DNA from: Serilophus lunatus
Taxonomy: Eukaryota; Chordata; Aves; Passeriformes; Eurylaimidae
Direction: 5' to 3'
NCBI GenBank assembly: GCA_013399895.1
Contig: VXBA01001784.1
Span: forward strand, 624,253 to 688,252
Length of the DNA stretch: 64,000 nt
The notes under the pieces: model-generated
The model's database searches: none
Told to the model about the DNA's origin: nothing
What the model saw: only the letters and a program-made list of their open reading frames with translations
Made by a program: the position numbers and the translations under genes
In this document: positions 34,901 to 49,200 of the stretch, one piece after another
Layout of the letters: each line of letters starts with the position of its first letter
Numbering within the stretch: position 1 is the first letter of the stretch

Positions 34901-37900
34901 GTTTTCTTGTGAATCACCTTCTAAGTGCCCAAATTTTCAACCTTGAAGTAATTCAAAACTGTGGCTTAGAAATAAGCAAATATTTATTGGAAAAAGAACC
35001 ACTAATTTCTGCAGACTATCAGAAACTCTTCAATTCTGGACAAATGTCAAATATAGAAAATGCTCACCTTTCAAATTATTTCTTTGTGGAGAAGCAAAAA
35101 TTGGACAAAAATAGCTGGGAGGGAGAAAAAAAAAGAGCTTTATGGTTTTCTTCCTTTACCTTAATTAGATGGGAGAACCAATATTGTCAATGAGCTCAGT
35201 AGCGAGGAGATAAAAATATGTACAAAGCTAAGGCTGTGGTCATTGTGACTATTCCCAGCAGAGTTGAAGGACACATCTATGGAAAAGGCTATAAGAATGG
35301 ACTCAGAATTACAATGAATTGAATAATTGTTTTTATAATAGACTTTTGAGCTGAACCAAAGTTGAGACAAAGTAAAGCAGGGGAATACAGTGTGAATATA
35401 GTTTATTCCACTCATCATTATCTTCATCCCTTGTATTTATGGCAAGTCTGCGTAGGATTCCTCTGTTTGTCTTTTCTCATTTAAAAAAAGTTCTTTCATA
35501 CTACCAGGTTATTTTTTTTAAATCATCCTGACCTTTAGTACCTAGGAGGTTATTTAAAAGGAACCACATGATGAAAGATTGTGGCTTTGGCAATATTTCT
35601 TATATGAAGAAGACAGGGTGTGGTTCAATAATGGTGAAGACAGAACTTTCCAGAGAATATTTTTCTGCTTTATTTCTTTATCTAAGAAGGAAAGTCTTCA
35701 TCCTCTTTTAAATAAATAAATAAACATTCTGGTAAGTAGGACATACATCATTTTGGATGTGCAGAACTCTGTCAACGCACAAAATGAGACTTCTGTCTAT
35801 TGGTAGTAGCTGTAGTTTGATATTTGTGTTGTGCTTTAGCTCTACCTGTGGCACTTTAGATGAGTGAAATGGTACATCCCAGAAGATAATTAATCCCACT
35901 TAATGCAATGGAAACTCATTGTCAGTAAAAGATGGATCAGGCTCTCATTCTTTGAAGGGGAGAGACTGAGACATTAAAGATGAAGGTGCCTAAACACCAG
36001 AAGGCTTGCAGGAGCCTCTGTCTTGGCTGGAGTTAGGGAAGGTTAACATGGGCACAAGTTTTTGTGAAGGGTGTTCACACTTCGGAGATGTGTCAGTGCT
36101 TGAAGTGTTTTTCTGGATTGCAACAAAACAAACAGAGTAGCTGGCAGGCCGGTGAAGCCATTTTGGAAACTGGGCTATTCCTGTCTCCGGAAGCTAGAGA
36201 CAAGCAGCTCGGTTTGACGCCACTTGGGTTGGGAACCAGCACAGGGATACAAAGAATGGGTAGTTGCTGCTATGGAGATGTGTTTTTGAAAGTCTAAGAA
36301 AACTGGCATGTTGAAACCTCAAGAAAACAGAAGAATGATGCAGGAAAATTTTGCACTTCATGCCTCAACCAGATTTTCTTGCTTGAAACAATCACAAAAC
36401 CCAAGTACTCAGAAAAGAAGAGATTTCTTTGGCAGTTATTGGTGAAGACCCCATAGCAATATTTGGATGATTTTTTTGTTGACAAAATGCTCACAAGCAA
36501 GTGATGGCAGCACATGGACTTGGACATTTTAAATTGATTACAAGGATGTTCAGCCCCACCAAGGAAGTTGCTGCAAAGATCTGTGTGCTGAAACTGGGAC
36601 CCTCCTTCCCCACCCCATCACTGGCTTACTGAAACAGTCTCACAGCTTGGCTCTTCCTTGTGGTGCAGTCCAACTAAGTGATTCCTTTGCATGTAGACAA
36701 TTGCTTCACTTTCCTGACACATCTGGAGCTGCTGGTTCCTACCTCTCCTTGTCCAACAGCACACACAGGGAGCAAGGTGGCAACACCGGGTGAACTTCTT
36801 TCTGCCCAGCCTCAGTGGATCCTACCAGCTACTTCTGGGAAGGAGCCCTGACAGCCTGGACACAGACAGGATGCACCAACCTCCAGCCTCCATCCTGGAA
36901 AGCGACCACAGCAGCAGCTGAGTACGGATTAAACAGTCACAGAAAAATGGGCAGGCAGGGATTGGATTTGCAGTAAACTGGCATAGAAAATGTACCTGCT
37001 CAGACAGAAAGCAATGGACAGGACTCACAATGAAGGAAATATCAAAACCCCTCTGTACAGCACTGTGAATTCAAATTCTGAGTTTGCTACTGATAGTTTA
37101 GTGTTCTCTTCAGTTAAAGGAAAGAGTTGTAGAGTGTTTCTACATGCATAAAGAAATCAATTTAAAAAAGAACGGTGTTGGGTGAGACACACAGGTCTGA
37201 CTATACATGTCCCATTGTCCTTGCTCCCTTAAAACCATTCTCGTCACACAGTAGCCCTATTACAGATGTTTCTGCTTTCATGCTGCTCACAGTTTGTTGA
37301 GGCAATTCTTCTGCTCTGGCAGAGTAAGTGGCTCTGTTCTTACACTGCATTTTACCCTTCCCCCCCTAGCCATACCATCATCCTCTTGTCACCATGTAGA
37401 AAACCTGCGAGGCACACACTGAGCCGGCAAGGAGCAGCATTAACAACAGAGCCCTATGTAACTGACTCTACAAAAAATATTTCATCACTGACAAGGCTCC
37501 ATCAGCAGTGACCAGGATGGCAGAGCACCATGTTATTGCCCTGTGCTGTGCTATATTTACAAGCTGCTTTAGAAGCGCAGAAATTGCACCTATTCCCACA
37601 CAAATCTCCATGCTCTCTCTGACACCATGGTAAGAGAGTGGTTATTGCAACATTCTGCAGTGTAATCCTGAAAGGTGTAGGACAAAATCAAACACCCACA
37701 GAACAAAGAATAAGAGGACTCTGATAAACAAAAAGCCTGGGTTATATGAAGGGTAATGACTAGGAAAACCCTTAAGCTAGGAAAATACAGTCCTGTGAAG
37801 AATCATCATTGCTCCCGTGGTGCAGGTATTATAAGACACATTCCCCAGTTTTTCTGGAGCAGCAATAAATCTGACACACATAAACGAAAGCATCGGCCCT

Positions 37901-40900
37901 GTTGCCTGGTTTGCGTGCTTAAGGCTAAAATACATACAAGCCCATTCAGCACAGGAAGTATTTAATCAACAGTTTCCTGGGTTTTGTCTCATGCCCCAGA
38001 CATACTATTCCCACAGAAAGTTTAGCTGTAGAAATAAATGTATACATCCAAAAGTGGCTAACTAAACAGTACATTGAAATAATTACAATAATAAGAATGA
38101 AAAAAACCCCAACCTACAGTTCTTTAATAGCCACCTCTGTTCCTTTTCTGTGGAAGAATGCTGAGTTTAAAATTCAACCCTGGAGATATTTGCTCTTTCT
38201 CTGGAGTAAGTTAATGTTCAATTCTGAGATGCCTGGAGGGAACATCTTGCCAATACTGGAGGGAGGCTTGGAATAATTTCCCCACCTCCTGGGCAGTTTA
38301 CTACCTCCTTGGTAAGGTATTCTTTGGAAAGATAATGGATCCTTGGCTAACGCTCAGCAAAGGGTTTTTTTATGTTCCAAATGTAAGGTGTTTTCCAAAA
38401 AGATTCCCATTGACACATAACAAGCTGGCAGTGTTTCCCTGAAAACTCCCAAGTACTCTATCTTGTGGGAAAGGATGCTGACTCACTGATATTGATGGCT
38501 CAATACTGAGCTCTGATACAAAGAAGTAGGACAATTGCGTTATTCAGGCAGGAAGAAGAAAGTTACAGAAATGGGAAGGCGAGAGGGAAGAAAAGACAAT
38601 TTTATGTTTTCTTGTGATTGAAGTCATACTTACTGTAAGAAGAATCATCTGTCATACGTGGGTTTAGCTGATCTGCACAAATTAGTTTTATTCAGGTTCC
38701 TTGTGTTGTGCCTAAGAAATAAAAATTCAATATTGAATTTTAAATTGTGGTGCATCTAGCTCTGTTCTCATCCCAAGCTCTGAAGAAAGTCTTCCTCCCC
38801 TTTCCCCCCACCAGACATCGAACAATCTGTAGTCCTCCTTTCTTTGCGTAAAACCTGAAATGGATGAGAAAGCACTTTTTGAAATGGACACTTTAGAACT
38901 GCCCTTTGCGAGAGGGCATTTGATTTATAGTATGGTTTTATTTATGTGCGATTTATCATGACTTCAGGCATGTAGTTTTACTGCCAAAAGAAAAGGAAAT
39001 CTTCAGCCCTGTGTCAGGCATGAAAGGACCTGTGTTACTTTTTTACATTTCTTTTTAATTATGATCTAAATTTTATGACTAGTATGCTTTGCATGTCCAA
39101 GGCTTACTTGTTTCTGTGGGAATTTTTAAATGCTTTAAAGAAAAGAGCTACTGAAAAATTAAATTGTCACAGGCAAATAAAATAGAACCAGTGTGCACCA
39201 CTGCCAGCACAGTCACTGCCAGCATAGGAAATACTGCTGTGACAGGACATACTTTCAGCTATAGTGTTCAGAAAAACAATTATAAGGAAAAAATGCTATT
39301 TTCGTGTTGATTCAGAGTAAGAAAATCTTCTTGCTTCTGGAAAGATGGTCTGAGGAGAAAATGATGCCATTTGGTTTTAGCTCAGCTATACCATGTGGGA
39401 TTACCCGAGTGATAACCACGGCCACTGGGAGTCAGCCCAGCACCCGACATCCTGCCTCCCAGACATTTTAATCCCCCAATTGCAACGCTGAGCACCAACC
39501 AGAGAAATTCTTGTGGAAGCTCAGATTTCAGATCCACTGGCTTTTCCCTTCTACCTCCCAAGCAAGCATTTGCTGGTTGTGCTAGAGGGGAATTTTGAGC
39601 CCACAGAGACAGACACCTGATTGCCCAAAGACTTCTGGGTTATGGTAATGTGTCTGGTTTCAGTCTGCTCTCTGCAAATTTTCTGTGAACCCTGTTTCAG
39701 TTCCTCTTTTCTTTTGAATTTCTTTGTGAACAGAAATTGAATCTTTCAGTGGATGCCTGATTCTGATCTTGCTCAGACTGGTGTTGCACAACTGTATATC
39801 TTGATTTGGAACTTTATTTTATTTTATTTACTGAAAGCCTAAAGCATGACCGGGCTCTGCAGCCTATCCCACATAATCTTCTATTTTCTTGCTGCTACAG
39901 CTCCACCAGTGGAAAAGGGCCGCAACCAATGTGAAAGAGTAATGAATGAGCTATCTAATTCCTGGAGATGTGTTTCTAACTAGAGGAGAAAACAGGGGTT
40001 ACCACTACGGAGCAGCGTCTCAGAACTTCTGTTCCCATGGCTTGCTTGCTTTTGGAAGCAACAGAAAGCTCAAGGAAATGGTTAGTGCCTGCTTGCTGAT
40101 AGCAAGAACAGAGAAAAAAATCTCTGGTGAAGTCCATTGATCACTTCACCAATGTTACCTTAAGTTTGGTTTCTTTTTAAATGCTTGATTGAATATCAAT
40201 ATGCTACAAGTGGAGAAGCAAAGTATTTCATATTGCCTCTGAACTGCAGGGAACACTTTACATTTTGCTTCTCAGTCCAATGTCTTTGTGCTCAGAAAGA
40301 TTTGGCAGTGAGGTTTGTTTGAATAGGGCAAGAGAGTGAGTTTTGTCTTGGATAGTCACTAAGAGTATCTGTCTGGCACGATGCTCTGCCTCTCCCACGG
40401 CCAGAGAGCCCCCTCTCTCACAGAACCCACTGCAGCCATGGACAGGCAGAGCCCAGAGGGATCTAAGCATTTCACCTGATGTGAAAATTACCCTAACTCT
40501 GCCAGGAAGGGCAGAAGGATCTCAAGCTGTGAAAGTCAAAGGATTTAGATCATTCACATGGGAAAATTTGAAAGCACTCTTGAATTCAAAGCAAGGGTTT
40601 AAACTAAGCTTTTCCTTCTGCAAACACTCATTTATTTGAGGTCTAGCAGGCAATTCTGTCTCCCCTCTCCCAAATAAGACAAAAGCAAATGTAATATGTT
40701 TAACTTGAAGAGTCTTGCATTAAAATACAATTTAAAAAAATTCTTTTCATAATTCTGTTTTTATTTTCTAAGCATTGACTGCAGTTAAGTGGCATGGCTC
40801 TAGGTTACACAAAAGCTCTATATACTTGTAAAACAGTGGAAAATATATTTAAACATTCAGAAATAATTAAGTCATGTGTTTATGGTCATATAACAAATGG

Positions 40901-43054
40901 TTAGCTCTGATTGCTTAGAAGATGGGATGCAAAAAAAATAAAGGGGTGTCTTACATAGTGTAGGTACATTATGGATATATTTTCTGAGACTAAATGGATG
41001 CAGAAAAGGTTTTCTTTAGTAGACACTGTCACAAACAATTTGTGGGGCAGAGACAGAACTACTTAGTTGCACTGTGTAAAAGGGACTGAAAGTACTGGCC
41101 TAAAACTGCCCACTATAAAGAAGAACTAGACAAAATGGGGACTGAAAATATCTCTGTGTTCCTGACTGTAGCAGCTCTCTTCTGTCAGTTGCCTCCATCT
41201 TCTGCCAAGTCCCTGCCTGAGAGGATTGTGAGGAATAAAATGAACCCATTTTCCCGTTGGTTTAGATCCCATTAAAAAAAAAACAAAAAACCACAACTTT
41301 TTTACTGTGGTACATTCAATTTGTATAGGTCTCCTGTCCCACTCTCTGCCTTAGCATATCCCTGTCTTTCTCTTCCTTGCAGTCTGTTCTTTGTGGGATA
41401 GCTGTGTATAGCCTCTTAATCAAGTCAGATTAGTGAATCAAACCCACTAACCATCATATCCAAAACAAATAGGGCCCAAAGTTGCAAAGTAAGAAGGATT
41501 TTGCCTGCACTCCTGCAGTTCTTCAGAAGAGAAGCCAAACTTTTAAGAGACTTGGCAGAAGGTATTAAAGGAGCTTTTCTTACCAAATGAGAGCAACAAC
41601 CAAGTGTTGACTACCTCCAAAACAGCCCAAATACAGACATTCTTAATATGGATTTTTTTAACCTAGGTTAACCATTAATTTCTTCCAAAAAATTACCTGA
41701 TTTGTGGTCAAAATCAGTGAAAGTGTTTTTTATTTGCCATTGTGTAAGATGGTCTCTTTCTCAGAAATGGAAAACTTTTTTATGACTCAAATGAATAATT
41801 GTGACTTCTGTGAAAATTCTGGAAAGAGCATGTATGAAGGAAATCAATTATTTAGCCCTTTCTGGAAGAAAGGCCTTTCATTTTTTTGCTAACTGGTGAT
41901 GTTTCTGCTTTAGCAGCCCATGTGCTTTCACATGGCCATGAATTAAAAAAGGCCTTTACGCTCGGAGAATGTAACTTGTCCTCCTTCCTGTTGCCCTGGA
42001 ATAGATGGTGAGGAAAAATGTAATGATTAAATGGTTCAGAAGAGCTGACACACTGAAGAGATTTGATCCCAGACCTGTATCCTTGATTTGAGACCCCTTT
42101 TAATTTTGGCACAACTGTGATTAGGGCCCAGGCTTTCAGCTCTGCCCCAGTGTCTATGACCAAGTACACCAAACCCTCTTCCTCCTTTTTTTCTCACACT
42201 CGTTCAGCCCTCAGTGAGAGGGAAACAACAAAAAGTGTATATCCAGTCTGAAGCCTCACTGCCTTCACAGACAGGGAAAAGTTGTCTTGAGATGTGTCTT
42301 CTGCAGGCAGTTCATCCAGGTGTCCATGTTGAGCATCAGTTCTATGGCTAAATAATCTCCTGTTACAAAATGGTCGAGAAGAAAAAGAGGTCTGAGGTAA
42401 GTGGGGGAGAGTAGGACTACAAAAAGAAGAATAGGCAATGATGTAAGGAGTGAAGGAGTAAATAGGATAAAATAGGAAAGAGGATAATTAAAGGAGCAGT
42501 TAGGAGAAGGATGCTATGTCCTAGCTTTCACAAGGCACATTTCATGCTTGTTAGATTATCTCTTGATTAAAAAGAGCTATTCCAATGGGGGCTGTTGGTG
42601 ACCTGGATACTTAGAGGTGAAGACCACAACTGCACCCTGAGAAGAAAAACCTGAGAGAAAATGGAAGTGAAACACACTGATAACATGAGTCAGAATCCAA
42701 ATAGAAGGGAGAAAACAGCAAATGTCACCACCTTTCACCAAAAATATGCAAGCAGAATATGCACGGACTTTATAGCTACTCATTCATTGTATGAATCCCA
42801 GTTTTCTGAAGGTTTAGCATCTGCTAAAGGAAATCAGAAAAACTGTCTATTGCCCTATAGGATGTAAAAAATCAGGAATCACATTCAATTAATAGCTAAA
42901 GTTACTCAAAACCTGCACAAGAGCATACCAAACAGACCATCCCAATGACCAGTAAGCACAAATCAAAACACAGGAGTTCCCTTATGAACATCAGGGATTT
43001 TTTACATGTTCCTTTATGAACATGGAGGAAAAAAAAAAAGCTCAAATGACTGTT
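31932..43054. other. Downstream intergenic region
   Basis: No exon recognised. Includes a G-rich, GC-elevated patch (about 33760-34200), a CA-rich stretch (34719-34760), and a - strand open stretch with a nearby AATAAA (34659-34920), discussed in findings. No SAMD12 SAM-domain exon, the expected downstream neighbour, was recognised. Confidence 0.55.
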
Positions 43055-43252
43055 TTTGCCGTAAGGGTGATTGAACACTGCAACAGATTACCCAGGGAGG
43101 TTGTGGAGTCTCCATCGCAGGAAATATTTGAAACATCTCTAGACACAGTTCAGGACAACTGGCTCTGGGTGGCTCTATTTGAGCAGGGGGATTAGACAAG
43201 GTGACCTCCAAAAGTTCCTTCCTTCCTGAACCTTCGTGTGATTCTGTGGATG
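43055..43252 (+). mobile_element. CR1 LINE 3' fragment
   Basis: GGGTGATTGAACACTGCAAC, GATTACCCAGGGAGGTTGTG, GAGTCTCCATCGCAGGAAAT and GACAAGGTGACCTCCAAAAG are standard CR1 3' landmarks, ending CGTGTGATTCTGTGGA. Orientation is +. The 5' boundary is approximate; the preceding poly-A run (about 43028-43040) may mark an indel. Confidence 0.85.
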
Positions 43253-46200
43253 CCACAGTTTATCTTCTTCGTATGAAACCTGATGGTCCTTGGCCAGAAG
43301 GATCATAGGCCATACATAATTTAGGGCTATGCTACCAAGGCCCATATCACCTGGAACCATCTCCAGAGGGGTTGTGATACATATTTCAGAGTTGTGATCC
43401 TGCTGGTGAACAAATAGTACAACAAAAGCATCTGGATTCCTTTTTCCTCTGCTTCTCTGAGACTGCTCTTCCTTTCCTTAGGAAAGCCATTTGCATCTGC
43501 TTTTAAAGTCTGTACTTGAGGAAAAATTTGTCTGTTTATTCTAACAAGGCGGACTTGAAAATACATGGTTTGCATGTGTGCTTAGGTCAGAAGTGTACTT
43601 GCCTCAGCTGATAATTATTCTGTATTTTTAGCATCAGGGTGGGCAAATCTTTCTATTTTCTCCATTGGACCAAAGGAAAAAAAAAATCCTTCCTGTTACA
43701 CACCCAGTACTCGCAAGGATTGTTATTCTGATGGCACTGTTTATTTCGTTAACATAAAGCAAAAGTTGCTTTAAAGCAGATGCATAAATACAGTCTTGCT
43801 TTATTTTAAACCTTTCATTTCTTTACTAATGTGACATTTCAGCTTGGTTGGAGTGATTTCTAAATTTTGCAGCCCATAATTCTTCAGTTCAAATGCTGGA
43901 ATTCTAATGTAGATCTAATGTGTTCAACTCAACTTTCAGAAATATGCACTTTGGTATATTCAGAACTGTGCTATTGTTTACTTGATTTTGCTTATTAAAT
44001 AAAATATTTAATACATAACTTAATAAAATTATTATTAAATAATTCTCAACTTTTTTCTGGTGAGCATAATTTACAAGAAAGTCCCTCATTTACTTATATA
44101 TAACAAGCTTAAGTATATGTCTTTAAACTTATTTCATGTCTTCTTTTTCTGATTAAGATAAAGCAGTGATAAAAATGAATTAAGAATTAAACAATTTCTT
44201 ACAAAAGCCTTTTTTTTTTCCAGACAGTAGACGCTTCCAGAGACTTAACATGAAGGGATTCTACCTCATTAGGCAGCTGACTCTTGCCAATCTATTTATA
44301 TGGAGAAAAAATGAAATTCAGTAATTAAGATAGTTTCAGAATTCAAATGAAACAACTCTTCAAGGTGCTGCAGAAAGAAATGCCGTAGAGCTTCTGTTGA
44401 AATTTCTATTTATTAAGATATGACAATCCATTTGCTTGACCCTAAATCTCAAGCTCTCCAGTCTGGTGAGAGGGATTTTTTCCACTTAACCAGCTGTGGC
44501 AAGTGTGACCTTGAACAGATTGAGTCACTCCACAATGGCCATGAGACAATGCTGAATGACCACACTGCTCATGCCAGCTTTTTGCTTGGCACAGGCATAC
44601 CAGGAGTCTGGAACTCTGTCCTATTCTGTCTGCAGGTTTAGATATTGGAAGAGAATTGTATCACTTCCATCTTCCCCTCTGTGTATTAGTCTGTCTTCCT
44701 TTTCTCACCAGGTCTCTTTATGAACTGTATTTCATAACGCCCCCAGATGGTTTTTAAAAACATGCTGGTTTAACATTTCTTCAAAAAAAAACAACACAAC
44801 ACCAATTCCCATCAGACATAATTTTACAGTCTAATTACTTATGCAAACATTGAATTCCCCTCATTATTCCTATTGACCTTGGCTTTACTTAAATCCCATG
44901 GTTGTGCATTAGTGCTTCTGGATAATATAAGATCATTTTCTTCTGGTAAGATTTACACTGCAGCACTTTAAAAATGATTAAGTATCTCCTTGTTCTTGCA
45001 AGAAAGCAAACAAGGTGTCCTTTACCTGACTGTCCATTCTCACATGTTTCCAAATGAAACAGTCCTGTAATTATTTGCTCTTTGCTGTAGTGCTTTGCAT
45101 AGCCTGTGAGGTTCACTTGCAGATTAGAGCAGTGGAGTCAGGCAAAAGAAGAGGAAAATGGACTGAAGAGAGTATGGAGGAGAAGGACTATGATTGTCCT
45201 TTGAAACTTTTTCTCAGCATATCCTTTCAACATAAAATTTGTTGCCAGGTGTCAGTGTTTGCATGTCCTCCAACTTGAGCAGCAGGTAGACCCTGGTGAG
45301 AGGAGAAAGGAAACAGAGCAAAGAAAATTGGATCAGAATTTGGAAAATTAGGAAAACAAAAAGGGATGAGAGAAAGATCTGCTGCCCGCCTGGTGCAGAA
45401 GGATCTAAGGATCTTGTTAACAAACAGTTTCAAAGGGGCTTCAGACAAATAAATGTAAGAACAGATCAACACTGTATGTGATTCTGTTCATCAAAAGTGA
45501 GCATGAAGTTCAGACAGAAGTGTGACTTGTCATCTTGTCTTGGCTCTGCATGTTGTTAATGGGTCTGCATTTCAATTTTATCTTGTTTATTGAGATTGGT
45601 TTGGGTTTTTTCTTCTAATTTTCTTGATGTGCTGGGCACTACTTGACTGTCCACTCAGGCAAACTGCACTTAATCAGCATCTCTGCAAGTACAAAATTGG
45701 CATGGAATTTTCCATCTTCTTAGAAAGTGTGTATTTGTCAAAATCAGCCTGTTTCAGTGATAGCACAAACTGCAGTATCTACCTGGAATTTCAAGTGAAA
45801 ACAGGCTGCTAAGTCTCCACAACAGTCTGTTTGCCGAGGCATGTACTTAGGGTATGAGAGACCTGAAGTCAAATTCTTGGCTCCAAGAAAGATATCACTG
45901 GTGGTATAAAATGAAATAGCTCTGAGAGACTGAGAGAGTACTAACCAAAGAAACAGAATAATGTGATGTAAAGGCATTTATAATGTGGATGAACAAGCTT
46001 CAAGTCCATGGACTGAAAACAAGTCTGCCACATTTCATGGTATTTCCTAAGATCCAGTGTGTTAAATTATGGCAATCCATTTTGATAAAGAACATTGAAA
46101 AAAATGTTAGTACTCCCTATTCTAAATTAACTGACTTTTATGGGCATGACTACTATGCAAAATAGTGTCTCAGCTGTGCAACATTATCACATTAACACAT

Positions 46201-49200
46201 CTCTATGCTACCTGTATAACCTTCCCCAATATTCCTTGATAGTGTCTACCATGCACTATTACTTTGGGATGTTATGTCTTTTCTATGAAAGCATAAAACC
46301 CAAGTGAGCAACAAAACAGACTACAGTTGAAATTATTCCTGCCTGAGAAAGCAAGACTTCAGAAACAGTGTATGCTCAGAGCCAAGAGATGCATTTGTCA
46401 TTACAAAGATTTTATGTCAGCCTTGATATTACTAACATCATCTTTTTAGCTAGGAAGTCCTTAGAGTGTGTTTCACAAAGAGCTGTCTTAAATTTCATTG
46501 AACTTAAAAGCATAGCCCCCAATTAAAAGTGATGTTTGTTTAGTTTTTATTGACATACCTTCAAGAAATGTAGCATTGCTTAATTTATTGTGCCCATCTC
46601 AGTCTGAGTTGTTTCTGTCTGCATGTTTATCATCTCCTTCCAAAAGAGAATTCAGTCAGCTCTTCCAACAGCCAGACCATCTAGAGGCAATGATGCAGCC
46701 TCTCCCATTTTTACTATTGGATTCAGCTCCCAGGCAGGTACTGATTAATGTTATCAAAGCACTGCATGCCTGCAGACACAAGCTTGTTGCAGAGTCATTT
46801 ATTCCAACAGCAAACCAGAAATCTAATAAATCTGCTTCACATGAAAATGATAATCCATCTACTGATTATCACAAAATTTTCCTTTAATATGAAGGGCTAC
46901 ATAACCAGTTAACTCCGCCATATTTTCCACTGTATTATCTCCTTAAAATACCTGTACATGAATTCTTGGATAAACAAGTGGGTTCTGCAACCAACCATTA
47001 AGCCAAAAGTAGACATCAAGATCTCTTTTCTGAAAAAATTCAAAACAATGGCTTGGAATCTTTTGCAATTTCCTCCTTTTACTTAATTGTCCCATTCTCC
47101 CTTTGTCACTTCTGTTTATCTTATCCGCTTTGTCTGTCTCTTTGAAAGAACAGAACTGATATAGCAAGAAGGAAACCAATAAAACCATTTTCTGTGATGC
47201 TGATAGCTCTGTGACTCCTGTGCACCTAGAAAAATCAAACTATCGGTATGTTTCTTCTTTGTCTTCTTAATAATCAAAAGTGAAGAGCACAGTCTGTGCA
47301 GACTATGCCAGTTAATACTGCAAGAAGGTTTGATAATAAAATCATGATTTGAGCCATTCTGTAAAACAAATCTCCCTTCTGGCAGGAAGAAAGTATATCT
47401 TTATCTCTTGATCTCATATCATGCCCAAATCTTCTCTTTGAAAAGATAGAGGACGTCCATCTTTCTGGGAACACTCGGATCACACTGGAAACAAGTTCTG
47501 GCACCAGACCACAATTTCTCCCACTCTATGGCTCCCATCAGCAGTGAGACTACGACCTGAACTGTATTTCAGAAATATAATGGAGATTAAGGCTGGTTTT
47601 CTTACTGGCACATCATATCTATTACTGAGTATCATATTGCAAGACTGAATGATATTCCTCAAAACTACATCCTCTTCTTTGTATGTTCTGAAATATCAAT
47701 GGACTTATTTATGTTTTCCCTGTAGGTCACTAGTAGTGCTACTGAAACCATTTGGATAAGACTCTAAAGAAGGAGGAGGTGCTGTGCTAATAATGCACGG
47801 GACCTGTCTAATCCTTTTTCTTCTTCAGAAACCCCTCCTTTGTAAAGGAAAACCCCTGTAATAGCAAAATCTTCTACACATTGCACTGCAGTATGCCTGG
47901 CCTTAACAACGGTGGAAGAGGATATGGCAGACTTTTAAGCTTCCTGAACCTACTGGGAGGCTGACATCGAAGTACTGAATTACTCATCTTGCCCATTAAC
48001 TGAGGAATATCCAGACTTGTATGTGTTGTACAGTAACTCTGACTGCAACTGGTGTTCACGTTTCAGGTAGCAGCGTAGCATGGCTTCCAGCTCTACACTT
48101 CCTTTCTCTACAGGAGAAGCTGAAGGGAATGAGTGTTTCTCGGGGCTTTCATATGTTCATTCCGTTGGTAATAAACATGGACAGATGCAAATGCCAAGAG
48201 GTTTCTGTTAAAATTAATAAATACCCTAAGACTCCACCCAGACACTTGGGAAAATTAGATATTTTCCCCAGACACTGTAACAGGCTATACTTCCCCTCTC
48301 ACAAGGTCTAAGCCTGCCTATAAACAAAAGGAATGTTACAGAAGAGAAAAATGAGCCTAGATTAAACTCAGGGAAATAGAGTGGTGATAAAAAAAATTTC
48401 TACTAATGTTTTGTATATTTCCATTCTCTAGTAACCATGACACTTGGCTTTCCCACCATTCCCATGGGATTGTGCAAATTCCCATTAGACAAATGCCCTC
48501 TCACAGACATTCTTTCTTGCCTTTCCACATCCCATTTAGTTTCTCATCAGATCAAAGAAGTTTTCATCTTCTACAGAAATGGTATCTAAATTATGACCAG
48601 TCATTCACACCCTTCTTTGTTAAGCAATTCCTGCCTAATTATTCCCGTGGCTACCTGCATTGGTCTTGAAGAATCTTGTAACACAGGTGGTAATTCAGTC
48701 TAAAATACTAGATCCAAAGTGATACCTAGGCTGCTGCCTCTATCAGCAATGCCTGGATGTGACTGAGGCAGATTAAAGTTACAGAAATGTGAAGGAAGTT
48801 CATAATTTCTGACCTGTATCCAACCATGTTTGAATCATATGTTCCTAACTCAGCTGGAGAAAATAACAAGAACCCGCATCCCCACTAAGGCTCATGAAAG
48901 TGTCACTGCCTTATAGTGACCCACACACAAGATGAAGGAGTGTTTGTGTAAAGTCCCTGCATCAAAGCTGAACAATTAAAATATTTGTGTGGACTGAAGG
49001 AGATGCCACATGTTAAATAGAGAATTCACTGTTCAGAGCACTATGAGAGGACAGCAGAGATCCTTCTTCTGTGAAGTCAAAATAGGTCAATAAAGGTGCT
49101 TATTCCTTTCCAGATAATGTGCATTTCTAGTCATCAGTAGAAACAGAGATGACCCCACATCAGACCCAAGAAACCTTTGCTGTTCTTCGGAGACATTTTT

